Positions 36,493 through 48,651 of a DNA stretch of 64,000 nt are shown here, piece after piece; positions within the stretch are counted from its first letter, which is position 1; the number at the start of each line of letters is the position of its first letter. The DNA comes from Russula earlei (lineage: Eukaryota > Basidiomycota > Agaricomycetes > Russulales > Russulaceae). A program made the position numbers and the translations under genes. The DNA is taken from contig JAGFNK010000293.1 in assembly GCA_025769875.1 (NCBI GenBank), positions 1 to 64,000 of the forward strand, written 5' to 3'. The notes beneath the pieces were generated by a model. The model was not told the DNA's origin, made no database searches, and worked only from the letters and a program-made list of their open reading frames with translations.

Positions 36493-38408
36493 TTATGCTG
36501 CCAAGTGGGTACGGACATGAAGACCAAACAAGGATGCTAGCTCGAAAGACGAGACGAGTAAGAGCTGTCCTAGCAGGTCCATAATAGCCGAATGTATTGG
36601 CATCGCGTACATGTCTGGGTCATACCCATGTCTCGACAGGTGGTTTGTAATGATATATGCAACGACCAAGGACAGAATGATCTGAAAAGCATCAGAGACA
36701 ACTAGCGGCGATTAACATAAACTTACAGCGATACAGAGGAAGAACAAAGCGAGCATGGAGAATGCGAATGACGTGGCGAGCCAGGCGGATAGTCGCAGGA
36801 CAAGGAAATAGATCAGCCCAACAGGCATGGCGACTAACAACAGTACGAGCATGACAACATGCGGACTAGGTTCACGGCGTGCATGGCTGCTCCGAGGGAT
36901 GAAGACCCCTGCGGAATCGGCTCGTGGGTCATCGTGGATGGCTGACGCAGCCACATGCCAAGAAGTCGACAGGCGGGATACGAAAATTGAGCCAGTGCCG
37001 CCGGGAATGCCTACAAGCAATAAAAAAGTCAGAATACGTATGCAGTACGCCATTACGGCGACGTACGCACCGCCAAAGGCGACAGCAAGCAGAGCATAGC
37101 CAACATAGCGGCTCACGAAGAAGTCGAGCACGATTCCAGACCCGCTCGTTATCACCATTGCACCAAGTAGGGGTGTCCAGCCTTCCTTGAGGAGTGGCTT
37201 GACGTATTCATTCTGCATGACGATGTAGGCGCAGACGATGGCCCAGAGGACGACAGCCCCAATGACGAGGAAGGGGGCCATGTTGTCAGCGCCAATAACG
37301 AGAAGAGTCGACATGGCTCCGATGAGAGACATGGTGACGAGATCGCCCAGGCAGGAGGCGATCGGCGGTGCGATGTTATCTGTGGAGAGATGTGAATCAA
37401 CGCGTGGAAGTGGTTGAATTTGGACTGCACCAGGATCACGACCCAACCGTCGGCAAATGACGACAAGGAAACACATGAAGGAACCCAGTAGAATTGAGGA
37501 GACGCAAGCGGCTGACATGGCCGTAGACGTGACCACCATGAATCTACATTTTAGAAGGAATAAGGGGCGGAAAATGGCGATCACCAGACACGTACTCGTG
37601 GAATCCAGATTTCGGGGCACCAGCTTGAGGAAGTGTAGGCAGTGGTCTTCTAGGCGAGTGAGCTTGACTTGGAATCCGCAGATATTCACGAAATCGATCT
37701 CTTGTGTTTGCCGGAAAAGGTTCTGGAGATTCCTCGCCCAGCCCGGGAATGATGGTACAGAGAAGGTAGGAGAAACACGCAGCAATGAAAGAGACGACGG
37801 CAGCTTGGACTTGGAGGAGGGCAAGATTGCCTAGGATGAGCGCGTCCCGGACGGACGGGATGTCAAGGTCGCCCATGTTGGATGCAGTTCCGAGACGAGC
37901 GGAAAGGTTCATTTCTATATTGCCTTTAAGATTAAGGATGACGGGTACGATCGCGATCAATTCGTTGACACTGGTCATGGCTTTCCAGTGCTGCCATAGC
38001 ATAAGAGGAGCACGCAAAGGCTAAGTAAAGAACATACAGATATTTTAGAAAACAGCTCTCCCGTAAAGAGACTGCTTAATGTGGTGAAAAGGAGTGTTGG
38101 GAGTGTCTAGGGAGGGTTCCGGGGTCGATAACACGAGACTGAGGGGATGACACGCTCACCTCGACCACGATACCGGAGGTCTCTTTCCAGATCGCTAGGA
38201 GACTCGAAAATCTCTCTCGTTCCCAACGGGTCTGCACGCCTTCACCGAGCAGGGCACGCCCCCCACCGTCCGCATCCTCATGATCGTCGTAGTCGTCCTG
38301 GGGCGATTGAGGGATGACTCCTGGATGTTCATGTCGCAGAGATGGGGGTATTTCGTCTAAAGGGGTCAGCTCCAGTCCGTTTAAAGGGTGCATGGAAGGA
38401 GGACCCAT
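36493..38408 (-). CDS. SLC41/MgtE-family divalent cation (Mg2+) transporter
   Basis: Read from 38408 leftward. The cytosolic N-terminus MGPPSMHPLNGLELTP is followed by helices beginning LLFTTLSSLFTGELFSKI (about 38050-38110). Then comes the family signature in exon 3, VPVILNLKGNIEMNLSARLG with TASNMGD (about 37880-37950). The second half repeats the fold: STAMSAACVSSILLGSFMC (about 37470-37525), DNIAPPIASCLGDLVTMSLI (about 37310-37370), and a C-terminal exon 36680-36493 with DPDMYAMPIHSAIMDLLGQL, the partner signature. Two related halves with (P/D)...GN.EM and PI.S...DL motifs are characteristic of SLC41. Several short introns; no lesion seen. Predicted plasma- or organelle-membrane Mg2+ transport. 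It diverges from NGG1, sharing a 265-bp promoter. Confidence 0.85.
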
Positions 38409-38673
38409 TTAATCATGGATGGGCTTGGACGGTGCAACACCTTTTAAGGTAATCAAGCAAGGACATTGACCGTGGGAAATTTGGTCGCGGTGGCGGGCGT
38501 AAACCTTGTCCGACACAGCTCGCTCGTCCCGTTCATCTCTCATCCCTCCAATTCCACTCTCCAGCATCCCGGATAAGCCCGTGATCCTCTCAGAACGCTC
38601 ATTGGCTCTCTCCGGAACCAAATTCGTACTCGGTTTCTAAGCCGCTCGGGAACTCGCGAACCCGTTGCATCCA
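38409..38673. promoter_or_regulatory. Divergent promoter between the SLC41 and NGG1 genes
   Basis: 265 bp separate the two start codons, so both promoters must lie here. No TATA box is evident; the stretch has the pyrimidine-rich patch CATCTCTCATCCCTCCAATTCC ahead of NGG1 (about 38535-38556, given here as a region). Shared regulation is possible but not shown. Confidence 0.5.
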
Positions 38674-41011
38674 ATGTCGTCTTCGCTCATTCAGTTCCTG
38701 CCTGTGCACCCGTTTCGTTCTCAGATAGTCAAAAACGCCCCAGATGCAGTCCCTCAGACAGAAGAACTCGAGGCGCTTCAGGCCGATCTTAATGAACTTC
38801 GCCAGCAGATCTTGGAGCGCGCCAAGAAGGCCGATGATGATCTACGGACTATCGAGGAATCTATGAGGAGACTGAAGGAGAAAGAGAAAGGTAAAGCAAA
38901 GGCTGTTGAGAAAATGCGAAGAGAATGTGCGTTATAATCCGTATGCATCATGCTGATCTGACCGCATGACCTTTCGGTCCCAATGTTACCTCGCGGATTC
39001 TCGGTTCCCTCAACTCCTGCTCCACACCGGTCATCTGCTCATCCGTGCCAACGTTGACAATATTGGCCCTGCATCTGCCTGCTGGAAACTCTCCGTTACC
39101 ACCGTTGTGACTCTTTGCCTTTGTGGACACTCTCTTCGTGTCCTTGAATCACCCCTGGCCACTTTCATTTGGATCGATTACTTTGTACTCCTTCTCGCGG
39201 CGGCACACCTACTTTCTGTCTACACGCTGTTTAGTCACCCCACTTCCCGCTGAACCCAACGACGCACGTGGGAGTTCCCATTCCCATTCTGCGGCTCCCA
39301 CCCGCTTTTCCTCTCAACCAATCGCTGCATCTTCTTCTCGATCGTCATTGGACGCCCGTAAACCGTGAGTTGTGTTTCTTCCACAGTACTGCTTCTACAT
39401 CTGCCGTAGGCCGCCCGATGACAAGAAAAAGAAGAAAAAGCGGAAACGCGATGATGATTCTGATGAGGATTTAGGTATCCTCTCTACGTTCTCAAAGTGC
39501 TGGGAACTGTTCACCCATGTGCACTTAGAATCTCATAACGGGAAGGCGCACAAACCGACTCCCCCTCCAACCCAACACCATTCCCAACCGCTCATTCCCA
39601 AAGCTGCTAAGCCTACTGGTCCCTTTATCAATCCTCCCCAAAAGGTAGCCTTCGTGTTCTTCGAGGTCGTGGCCAGTCCCTAAAGCTTTGTTAAAGGCAC
39701 CATCGGGCCCTGACTTTTCCGTTCCCCAAATATCACAACTGCTCCAACCTAAACCGCCCGTGCCACCACCTCCTATACCGGGTCCCAGTAAGCCCACAGA
39801 GGTTATGGAGGACTTTAGTAAAGCAAAGCAGCCTTCGCAAATTCTCGTCAGCACGTTCTATACGAGCATTGAGCCCTACCTTCGGCCGATTCGAGAGGAG
39901 GACCTTGGCTTTCTCGAGTATACCGGCGATGAAGTAGAGCCATATATCATGCCACGGCTTGGACAGCATTACTCTGAACAATGGGAGGACGAGGACATTG
40001 CCATGTATGACGCTGTTCTGCCTTCCACCCAGGCAATCCGAGCGACGAGCAGTTACGGGCGGCCAGCCTCAGTCCCCCCCGTGCCTCGTTGGGACCCTGC
40101 AACCCTCAATGACGATGACTCATTAGGTGAAGAGCGAGGTCACGGTCCTCTCACTGAGCGCCTTGTTAGTGCCTTACTGCCTGTGGAGGATTCCGTCGTA
40201 TGGAAGGGCGTCAAAGCCGCAGAGGAGGCAATGGAAGGACGGCACGGTGTTGGTGTTGGCACAGCTGCGGGACGACAGGTGATTGTGGAGGATCTTGAAC
40301 GACGAATCAAAGATAGCTTGAAATATCACAAAATCCTCGAAGCAAACGTAAGTAATCCGTTTTATTCAATTGCAAACGTTCTCAACCTGGTTTCTTTCTC
40401 TCTAGCCTGACTTTACAGACCCAGTGGATGACCCAATCGCCACTGCACTGAGGCAGGCTCAGCGCGAACTTCGTGCGGTTATTGCTACAAACAAAGCACG
40501 AAAAACGAGGCTTCTGGCAATCGCGAAAGATAGGCTAGGGTACCAGGAGTACGTCGAAGCACGCGAGGCGCTCGACAGGAACATCCTTGGCCTGTACACA
40601 AAGCTGCAGAAGAAAGACGGACCGAAGGTCTCGAAGAAGAAAAAGGCCAAGAGCGAGGTCAACGGAACTGCGCCCGCCCCCGCGTCTACACCCCCAATAG
40701 GTGCGTGGCCGTCGGCTGCGGGGCTTGGTCCCGACGACGAGAATACACTGCGGGTACCGGATGTCCTTGCACAACTAATCGCCACGCGGCGTCAGTGGGT
40801 CGACGGTGTTGGCGATGTTTTTGATGCCATAGAGCGCGAGCAGCCTGGACGGATCTATGGCCTACCCGAACGGAGCATTTACGAAGACATTGATGCAGAC
40901 ATTGATACGCTGCAGGCTCGCACGGATGGCAGTGACGCGGTTATCGGGTGGCCGTCTAGTGCGGACAAGGGGGAAGGGACCCGCCGTTGGTGGGGAAACG
41001 ATGGATATTGA
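38674..41011 (+). CDS. NGG1: Transcriptional adaptor Ada3/NGG1 (SAGA histone acetyltransferase module)
   Basis: Links Gcn5 to SAGA/ADA complexes in the nucleus, by family. Exon 1 38674-38926 encodes a start MSSSLIQFLPVHPF and a coiled coil (LQADLNELRQQILERAKKAD). Later exons include a basic run KKKKKKRKRDDDSDED (about 39425-39470), LESHNGKAHKP (from 39530), APSGPDFSVPQISQLL (from about 39693), and the Ada3 core YLRPIREEDLGFLEYTGDEV (about 39880) with MPRLGQHYSEQWEDED. The last exon, 40406-41011, has ALRQAQRELRAVIATNKARK, QEYVEAREALDRNILGLYTK and a Lys-rich segment, matching the Ada3 C-terminal domain. The segment 38927-39250 must hold one or more exon boundaries I could not fix. The frame is intact from 39693 on. 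Confidence 0.8.
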
Positions 41012-41212
41012 GAGGTGACACCTGTGTGCTGCTGAGTAACGTTATTACTTCAGTGCTTTACTATGTATCGTGTTATTCGTTGGGCAATATTCAGCTTTCC
41101 CTGGCCTGCGAGGTGCGCGGCTGAAGGGGATACGGCGGTTGGGACGTCCATTGGGTTGATTGATGTGGAGTAAGATGAAGTACGTGATCACACTTTGGTT
41201 CATCTTTACATG

Positions 41213-43454
41213 ATGTACCCCTCCCCGGAACACAGTGGCGGCAGCACTCCTGCAGATACTGACCATCGCAGGATCGGATTCTGGCGGTGGGGCAGGTATC
41301 CAGGTATTTCGAAAGTAGGGTCACAGCCTCAGCCCTCAACGCTCACTGCACGGTACTAGGCAGACCTAAAAACATTCACCGCTTTGGCATGCTACGGAAC
41401 ATCAGTTGTCACAGCTATCACAGCACAAAACACGAAAGGGGTACAAGCAGTCCACCCAGTACCACCCCAAGTATGTCAAAGAGCAAGTAAGTCCCTGTCC
41501 TCGAACCACTCTGCCTGCAAGTGTCTGACAATCGTATCGCCCATCTGGCCATACTTTCCAGATCCGATCCGTCCTCGATGACATCAACGTGGCAGCCATC
41601 AAGACTGGCATGTTGGCCAATCAATCCGTCGTACGCACCGTGGCCGATACGCTCAAAGGACTACCATCCCTATCGTCGCTCGTAGTCGACCCGGTGTGCG
41701 TGTCGACGTCCGGCCACACGCTACTCGAGCACGATGCCATTGACGCACTCGCATCGGAGCTCCTCCCACTCGCCGCGGTAGTCACGCCGAACACGAGGGA
41801 AGCGACGCTGCTCTTGCATCAGCACCGGCTTCGTCGCGCGGCGGGAGGAACCGGAGCGGAACCGGATCCCCATCCCCCGGAGATCGATTCGATCGAAGAT
41901 ATGCTGCGTGCTTCGCGCGAGCTGTGTGCGGCGCTCGGCCTGCGAGCGGTGCTTCTCAAGGGCGGGCACTTGGCGCGCGGTCGGACCCGGCTGGCGGACG
42001 TCGAGGCCGCGGCGGCCAGGGAGGCCCTCGAAATGCACAGGGTCGTGATCGATGGTATGCTACTGCGTGATGCGAATATGGAGATTTTGTTCCAGGCGGC
42101 GCCGGCGACGGCGGTGGGCGATGTTCCGGTCGTCGTGGACGTCTTGTGCGAAGGAGGCGATCGAGACGAGAGGGGAACGGGAAAGTGCACGGTATTTGTG
42201 AGGCCGTTTTTGGACTCGGGGAGCACGCATGGGACGGGATGCACGCTCAGCGCGGCGCTGGCATGTGGGTTGGCTCGCGGAGAACCTCGTACGCCGGTTT
42301 TCGTCTTTGACCGGGCGAGCGTTTTTCATCTGATTTTTGGTGCTCGTTGCGCGGTTGCAGTCGTCGAGGCCGTGAAATTGGCCACGATGTATACCCACGA
42401 ATGCATTGCTGCTTCGTTCCCGGTGGGTAGCGGGCATGGCCCGCTGAACCATATGCATTCGCTCCTTCCGCGCGTGCTGCCAAGGTTCCTTTCTCTTCCC
42501 TTGGCCGACACAGATGTAGCATCACTCGCTGAGATCGAATATCACAGGCCGACGCAGAGCGATCCGTATCCTCTTGTACGCATGCTCATCTGCTCCAATG
42601 CAGGCTTGTGGAAGCAATACGTAGAGCACGATTTCATCAAGCAACTGGGGAAGGGCACTCTCTCGCGAGAACGCTTCATCCATTTTATCAAGTGCGCCGC
42701 CGTTCTTGATCCCCATTCACCCGAGCATATTCACAAAGGCGGCCACGCCAGGCAGGGTTACCTATATCTCAAATATTATGCTCGAGCAAATGGGTAATGC
42801 TGTTCGAGATGGCCTCGCAGATTCCAGCGTGTGCTGAAATCTCCCAGTCTATTGGCATCCAAATCACTTGCATACTCCGATTTTGCGGCTGGGGCTGAGA
42901 TGATTCTTGCCATTGTAAAGGAGCGCGAGATGCACGTCTCGTGGGGTGTTGACCTCTCCGAGCTAGAGAACACGCCAGAATCACCCCCATGCACCGCGTA
43001 CGGCGCGTATATCATCGACATCGGACTCCAAGGTGTGCTTAGAAGATCCTTCTCTGAGGGTCGTCAAATTCAATCTGCACGCAGGAGATACGGCGAGTCT
43101 TCTCATGGCTCTAGCGGTATGTCTCCTTGGCTATGGTGAAGTGGGGCTGTGGCTTCAGCGAGAGGCAAAACGACCACAAAGCTGGGTGCAAATAGAGAAC
43201 AATCCGTATAGAAAGTGGATAGAGAACTGTTCCGGAGTGGACTACCAGAGCGCGGTCAAGGCTGGAATTGGTGCGTGTAGTATTTAAGTTTGAGCAATAG
43301 GCCAGGGATGGTTACGCCTTGCTCAGAGCGCGTCGAAGCTCTGGCCCTAGACGACCCCCCAAGTCCCAAAAAGCTAGCACGCTGGAAAGAGATCTGGGGA
43401 AGATGTATGTGTTTTGAAAAACGATTTTGGGACATGGCCATGGATCTGTCATGA
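41213..43454 (+). CDS. THI20: Hydroxymethylpyrimidine (phosphate) kinase fused to TenA/thiaminase II, THI20 type, copy 1 (possible N-terminal frameshift)
   Basis: Thiamine pyrimidine synthesis and salvage in the cytosol, by family. The ThiD half has the substrate loop [69 protein letters not shown] and the anion-hole motif [15 protein letters not shown]. The TenA half has [61 protein letters not shown] and a C-terminal FWDMAMDLS ending at TGA 43454. At least five introns can be placed, each joining cleanly in the TenA half. Against copy 2, copy 1 has one extra G at 41255, which separates the ATG at 41213 from the GSDSGGGAG frame. A 41-nt intron (donor GTACCC, acceptor CTGCAG) could bypass it. 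Otherwise intact. Confidence 0.85.
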
Positions 43455-43815
43455 GAACGAAGTGGAAAGTGCGACGTGAAGCAATCCAATCTGAAAGTAG
43501 GGTAGGCAATGACTAATATATATCCAATGCTCTTAGACCTCCTCTACATCAAAGAAAGCGCAACACAAACACAAGACTGACAAAGGTGGTGTGCTGATAA
43601 CAGGGAGATGTACCGCATTATTATAAGAGTTCAAGGTTACAAGAGATGGATGTGCTTCATTAAATGGCGGTGTCAGATACAAGGTTTCTTGACGACGTGA
43701 AGACAGGGCGAATGAGAGGATGGATGGATGGATGATAAGATAAGAGGCAGTCGGATCAGTCCGGTCGGCGCTCCGGTGGTGCAGCCGCGGACTTGCTCAC
43801 ACTTGCACTTTTGCT
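43455..43815. other. Spacer between the two THI20-type genes
   Basis: 361 bp with no gene. Contains a short GGAT repeat (about 43720-43735). The final part before copy 2 is probably its promoter; it shows no clear similarity by eye to the promoter of copy 1. Confidence 0.5.
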
Positions 43816-46082
43816 ATGTACTTCCTCCCTGTACACAGCGGGGACAACCCTCCTGCAATACTGACCATAGCAGGATCGGATTCTGGCGGTGGAGCAGGTA
43901 TCCAGGTATTTCGAAAGTAGGGTCACAGCCTCGCCCTCAACGCTCACGCACGGTACCAGGCAGACCTAAAAACATTCACCGCTTTGGCATGCTACGGAAC
44001 ATCAGCTGTCACAGCTATCACAGCACAAAACACGAAAGGGGTACAAGCAGTCTACCCCATACCACCCGAGTTTGTCAAAGAGCAAGTAAGCTTTCCGTCC
44101 TCGAACCATTCTGCCTCCACAGTCTTTGACAATCGTATCGCCCATCTGGCCATACTTTCCAGATCCGATCCGTCCTCGATGACATCAACGTGACAGCCAT
44201 CAAGACTGGCATGTTGGCCAATCAATCCGTCGTACGCACCGTGGCCGATACGCTCAAAGGACTGCCATCCCTATCGTCGCTCGTAGTCGACCCGGTGTGC
44301 GTGTCGACGTCCGGCCACACGCTACTCGAGCACGATGCCATTGACGCACTCGCATCGGAGCTCCTCCCACTCGCCGCGGTAGTCACGCCGAACACGAGGG
44401 AAGCGACGCTGCTCTTGCATCAGCACCGGCTTCGTCGCGCGGCGGGAAGGAAGCGGAGCGGAACCGGAATCCCCAGTCCCCCGGAGATCGATTCGATCGA
44501 AGATATGCTGCATGCTTCGCGCGAAGCTGTGTGCGGCGCTCGGCCTGCGAGCGGTGCTTCTCAAGGGCGGGCACTTGGCGCGCGGTCGGACCCGGCTGGC
44601 GGACGTCGAGGCCGCGGCGGCCAGGGAGGCCCTCGAAATTCACAGGGTCGTGTTCGATGGTATGCTACTGCGTGATGCGAATATGGAGATTTTGTTCCAG
44701 GCGGCGCCGGCGACGGCGGTGGGCGATGTTCCGGTCGTCGTGGACGTCTTGTGCGAAGGAGGCGATCGAGACGAGAGGGGAACGGGAAAGTGCACGGTAT
44801 TTGTGAGGCCGTTTTTGGACTCGGGGAGCACGCATGGGACGGGATGCACGCTCAGCGCGGCGCTGGCATGTGGATTGGCTCGCGGAGAACCTCGTACGCC
44901 GGTTTTCGTGTTTGACCAGGCGAGCGTTTTTTAACTGATTTTGGTGCTCGTTGCGCGTTGCAGTCGTCGAGGCCGTGAAATTGGCCACGATGTATACCCA
45001 CGAATGCATTGCTGCTTCGTTCCCGGTGGGTAGCGGGCATGGCCCGCTGAACCATATGCATCCACTTCTTCCGCGCGTGCTGCCCAGGCAAGTATAACCA
45101 ACCCCTTGGCTGTGGGAGATGTAGCGTCGTCCTCTGAACTCGAACGGCACAGACCGATGCGGAGCGATCCGTACCCTCTTGTGCGCACACTTATCGGTTC
45201 CAACGCGGAATGCGTGGAAGCGCTATGTTCAGCACGATTTCGTCAAGCAACTGGGGCAAGGGACTCTCTCGCGGGACCGCTTCATCCATTTTATCAAGTG
45301 CGCCACCGTTTCCGATCCGCATCCACGGCGCGCGCCCGCTCACGAATGGTTAATTCCAGGCAGGATTACCTCTATCTCAAGTATTTCGCTCGAGCGAACG
45401 GGTATGGCCGCTCCGACTTGACCATGCGGATTCCGGTGTGGGCTGAAATTCCGAGCTTGCTACAGGCTCTTGGCATCCAAATCTTCCGATTATTCCGAAT
45501 TTGGGGCTGCTGCAGAGACAATTCTTAGTGTCGTAAAGGAGAGCAGGATGCACGTCTTGTTCAGCGCTCAGTGGGGCGTTGACCTCACCCAGCTAGAGAG
45601 CACACCAGAATCGTCCGCATGCACCGCGTATGGAGCGTACATTATGGACATCGGAATCAGAGGTGCGCTTAAAGAACGCTTCTCCAAGGGTTGTCGATGT
45701 TCATGTGCACGCAGGGGATGCGGCGAGCCTTCTGGTTGCGCTAGCAGCTTGTCTCCTTGGCTATGGTGAAGTGGGCCTGTGGCTTCAGCGCGAGGCAAAT
45801 AGACCGGAAAGCTGGGCACGACTCGAAAACAATCCGTACAGAAAGTGGATAGAGGATTATTCCGGAGAGCGTTATCAGGCTGCGGTCAAGGTTGGAATAG
45901 GTGCGTGTAGTGTCCAGGTAGGGGGATACAGCATGATGGTTATGCCTTCCTCAGAGCGTATCGAGGCCCTGGCCCTTGATGACCCTCCAAGTCCAAAGAG
46001 GTTGGCTCACTGGAAAAACATCTGGGAAAGATGTACGTGCTTGGAGAAACAATTTTGGGACATGGCCATGGCCATGTCATAA
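43816..46082 (+). pseudogene. THI20-type ThiD-TenA gene, copy 2, frameshifted
   Basis: Tandem duplicate of the gene at 41213, nearly identical in the ThiD half and at the same intron positions. The N-terminus is open from ATG 43816 straight into [15 protein letters not shown]. Around 44445-44485 three single-base insertions relative to copy 1 cancel out. A further A at 44524-44525 shifts the frame within the kinase half, and another extra base near 45205-45214 disrupts the LWKRYVQHD segment at the start of the TenA catalytic part. The 3' exons remain readable ([40 protein letters not shown]) to TAA 46082. The two frameshifts suggest a decaying duplicate, unless they are assembly errors. Confidence 0.75.
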
Positions 46083-46464
46083 GGACGGAGTCGAGAGCGA
46101 CAGGAAAACAGTGGAAGGTTTGTAAATATATTCCACGACCGTACAATGAACCACTACGTCCACGTTCAGCATGAGACTGGCCAAGGCCGACTGATAAGAG
46201 GACTAACACATGACCTCAGAACACGGGGATTCTGTAGTCGTTTTAGGGCCACTAGAGATGCCATGAGAGTTACACCACGATCTTAGCACGATGACAGTAC
46301 AAAAAACCGCCGCAAGGTCGACCGTAGCATGAACCGTACCAGAAATGCGTCGGTTTGTCGCAACGCATAGCGCTTGAGATACAGAAACCTAGGAGGGGGG
46401 GGGGGGTGCACGCGCGGCACCTGATTAGAACTAGGAAGATCGAGATGTAGACTACGAGTACGGC
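46083..46464. other. Spacer with a poly-G run
   Basis: No gene seen. A G tract of more than ten bases lies at about 46394-46406. Confidence 0.5.
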
Positions 46465-48055
46465 CTAAGCATCATCGTCGGGCTCAGGTGTCAGGCTCGA
46501 CGCGGCACTGAGGTAAGGTGACGCCGGCTCTTCTTCCAGGAGATTGAGTGAACATGTCGCCTCGATGGCGATCTCGATTTTTGGTCCGCCCTCTGAATTT
46601 AAAGTGACAGACTTCTTGGCCCTAGATTTACCACCGTCTGAGCACTTAGGCAGATCTTCTGTTCGCTCAGAGCGCAAACGTCACATCGGGGACGGACAGG
46701 AAGACAGATCATCTATCACTTGTCAGGCAATCATTGAAGGAATCGAATTCAGCGTGACCGACCGACCTGGCCGAAGCTGACAAGGAGGCGGTCTACGGTC
46801 TATCTGTTTGTGAAACTCGGTGGGTGACCACGATTGTAGGTTGAGTCTGCATGGATAGAACCCCGATGTGCGAGTCGATCAGGAACCGAAATCAAACGTA
46901 GATCACTTCCTGTCTTACCTGGTCTCCTCGGGGTTTTTCGTAGGTGGTTTGTGCCACCTGAATCTGTTGGTGATGCGGTGCACATGAACATCCACACCGA
47001 CGCCCACGTTTCTGCACCCAAATTTCAGGGCAACACGAAGCGGAGGTCCTAATCACGAGGACTGACATATCCCAAGCGGCATGCAACACAGAAATGCCAT
47101 CTTTGGCCCCACGCCAGGAAGCGAGCAAAGCTCGTCGACGGTCTTCGGGACATCCGAATCAAAGACGTCTCGCAGGCGCCGCGTGGCCTGTTTGATGTAC
47201 CTAATTTTCTGTCGGCACAGGGACGTCGGGCGGGCACGATGGGTGTGGGAAGGAAAAACGGAGGACTAACTGGGTCTTCCTGCGCCAGAAGCCGACTTTG
47301 TTGATGGCTTCGGCGATGAGGTGCTCCTCGGCCTCTAGAACGGCCTCGAGGCAGAGCGTGCCGTGCCGCCCAGTGCGCTACGTAGCTTTCCCAAGGGTGC
47401 GTCCGTCACCTCGTCCTTGGTCTGCGACGAAAGCATAAGCGAGATGAGCGTCGCGAAGCGCTTGTTCTGCACGCTCGTCGTTAAGAGAGAGAAAAAGGAA
47501 ACACGAAAGAAGGAACATGTTAGAGTGAGGATCGAGGGTGAAAGCATGTTGTTCGCGCACTGACGCACCCGACGATCAGTTTCCTTCCACTTGGCCGTAT
47601 CACAACCCATTGTATCCACCGACGCGGGGAACCTCGAGCGCATGTCCTTGATGCCATCGTACGTCTCGCGCCAGCGTACAGGCGCGGGGTGCGGCTTCTC
47701 GAGAGCCTGCTTGATCGCTTTGGACTCTGTGGCGATGCTGACGGTGTCCCTGTCAGGATTCGCTCCATGATGGTGATTTTACCCGGGTTCTTTTGCGTTC
47801 GCCTGCCGGTGCCTGCGAGGCAGTAGTAGTACGTGGGGGAGGCGACTCTCCGCTCTCACCATCTCCACAAACCATCTCTTCCGCTTTGACGACCTCATCC
47901 TCAACTTTGACACGCTTCCGAGTCGAGCGGCGCGCTGCAGGTACAGATGATTCCTGGACTGGCGCCGAATCGCCATTGTCTGGGCTCTCGAGCTTGAACA
48001 AAAGTGACAGCGGCGTCTGCTGAGCGATGCTGAGATTATAAGACGCGTCGTCCAC
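46465..48055 (-). pseudogene. NTH1: Endonuclease III homologue (NTH1, base-excision repair glycosylase/AP lyase), frameshifted
   Basis: Minus-strand reading from 48055 (MDDASYNLSIAQQ), with RRSTRKRVKVEDE, then EKPHPAPVRWRETYDGIKDM (about 47650-47705), TMGCDTAKWKETD, NKRFATLISLMLSSQTKDEV (about 47405-47465), LCLEAVLEAEEHLIAEAINK (about 47298-47357), the helix-hairpin-helix LPGVGPKMAFLC (about 47095-47130), the catalytic strand [14 protein letters not shown] (about 46955-46995), and the iron-sulphur region CDVCALSEQKIC (about 46655-46690). At least four frame breaks occur: a 5-bp tandem duplication at 47357-47366, a missing base near 47090, a 7-bp tandem duplication at 46789-46802, and a break near 46640. 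Another probably lies near 47700-47730. Normally a single essential-type repair gene, so another copy may exist elsewhere. Confidence 0.75.
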
Positions 48056-48126
48056 ACAGCCGCCCGAGACGGTCCATCTTTTCGCAGCGTGGATTGAACA
48101 TCAGGACTTGACGCAGCCGATCTCAT

Positions 48127-48492
48127 ATGCCATCTTCCCCAGTACCACGTTTCCAGAACAAGAAGGGAAATCGTCATATCGTCTGTGTCCAGAATAACGC
48201 CCATATGTCCGCAATTCTCGACTTGGATTACGACACTGTCTCTGCAGTTTTCTGGGATGTGTTCGGCGGGTATCTTTCTCTACATGACCTACCTTCCAGC
48301 CCCGGACCCTCGAGTATCGCCGTCAGCGGGAACGTGGCGCTCATGCTCAATTTCAACACTGGGACGCTCACAAGTTTCGGACCCCTCGCAAACACTGACC
48401 AGCGTAGACATTGTGGTAGGAGGGATAAGGGAGACACCTTTGCCATTTACTGTGCAATTCCATCCTGGTCCAGGGGGATCAGCGGGGAGTAG
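48127..48492 (+). CDS. Short hypothetical open frame divergent from NTH1
   Basis: An open frame of 121 codons beginning MPSSPVPRFQNKKG with a hydrophobic middle (YDTVSAVFWDVFGGYLSLHD). An overlapping frame in the same region is equally long, so coding is uncertain. No family recognised. It may be the 5' remnant of a gene cut off by the repeat at 48497. Confidence 0.25.
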   Translation: MPSSPVPRFQNKKGNRHIVCVQNNAHMSAILDLDYDTVSAVFWDVFGGYLSLHDLPSSPGPSSIAVSGNVALMLNFNTGTLTSFGPLANTDQRRHCGRRDKGDTFAIYCAIPSWSRGISGE

Positions 48493-48496
48493 CGTC

Positions 48497-48651
48497 TAGT
48501 GATGCGCAAGGCTCGGCTCCAAGCCGTCAAGCCCCGGCTGCCGAGCCCTAAAAGCCCGAGCCGAGCCGGGCCTTACTGCCGGCTTCGTAGGGCCCAAGGC
48601 CCAGGCTTGCGCTCAATGAAGCCCGAGCCAGGCCCTCAAGCCATGGCTTTA
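48497..48651. repeat. GC-rich repeat fragment built on GGCTCGG/CCGAGCC
   Basis: 155 bp with repeated CGGCTC, GCCCGAGCC and GGGCC units, many of them mutually complementary, starting TAGTGATGCGCAAGGCTCGG. The start resembles terminal repeats of some hAT-derived short elements, but I find no matching opposite end. It abuts the inverted chromovirus fragment at 48652. Confidence 0.35.

Noticed and set aside
41205..41256. Separate upstream gene ending before the THI20 copy 1 kinase frame
   Set aside because: Alignment with copy 2 shows this is the same N-terminus shifted by one base.
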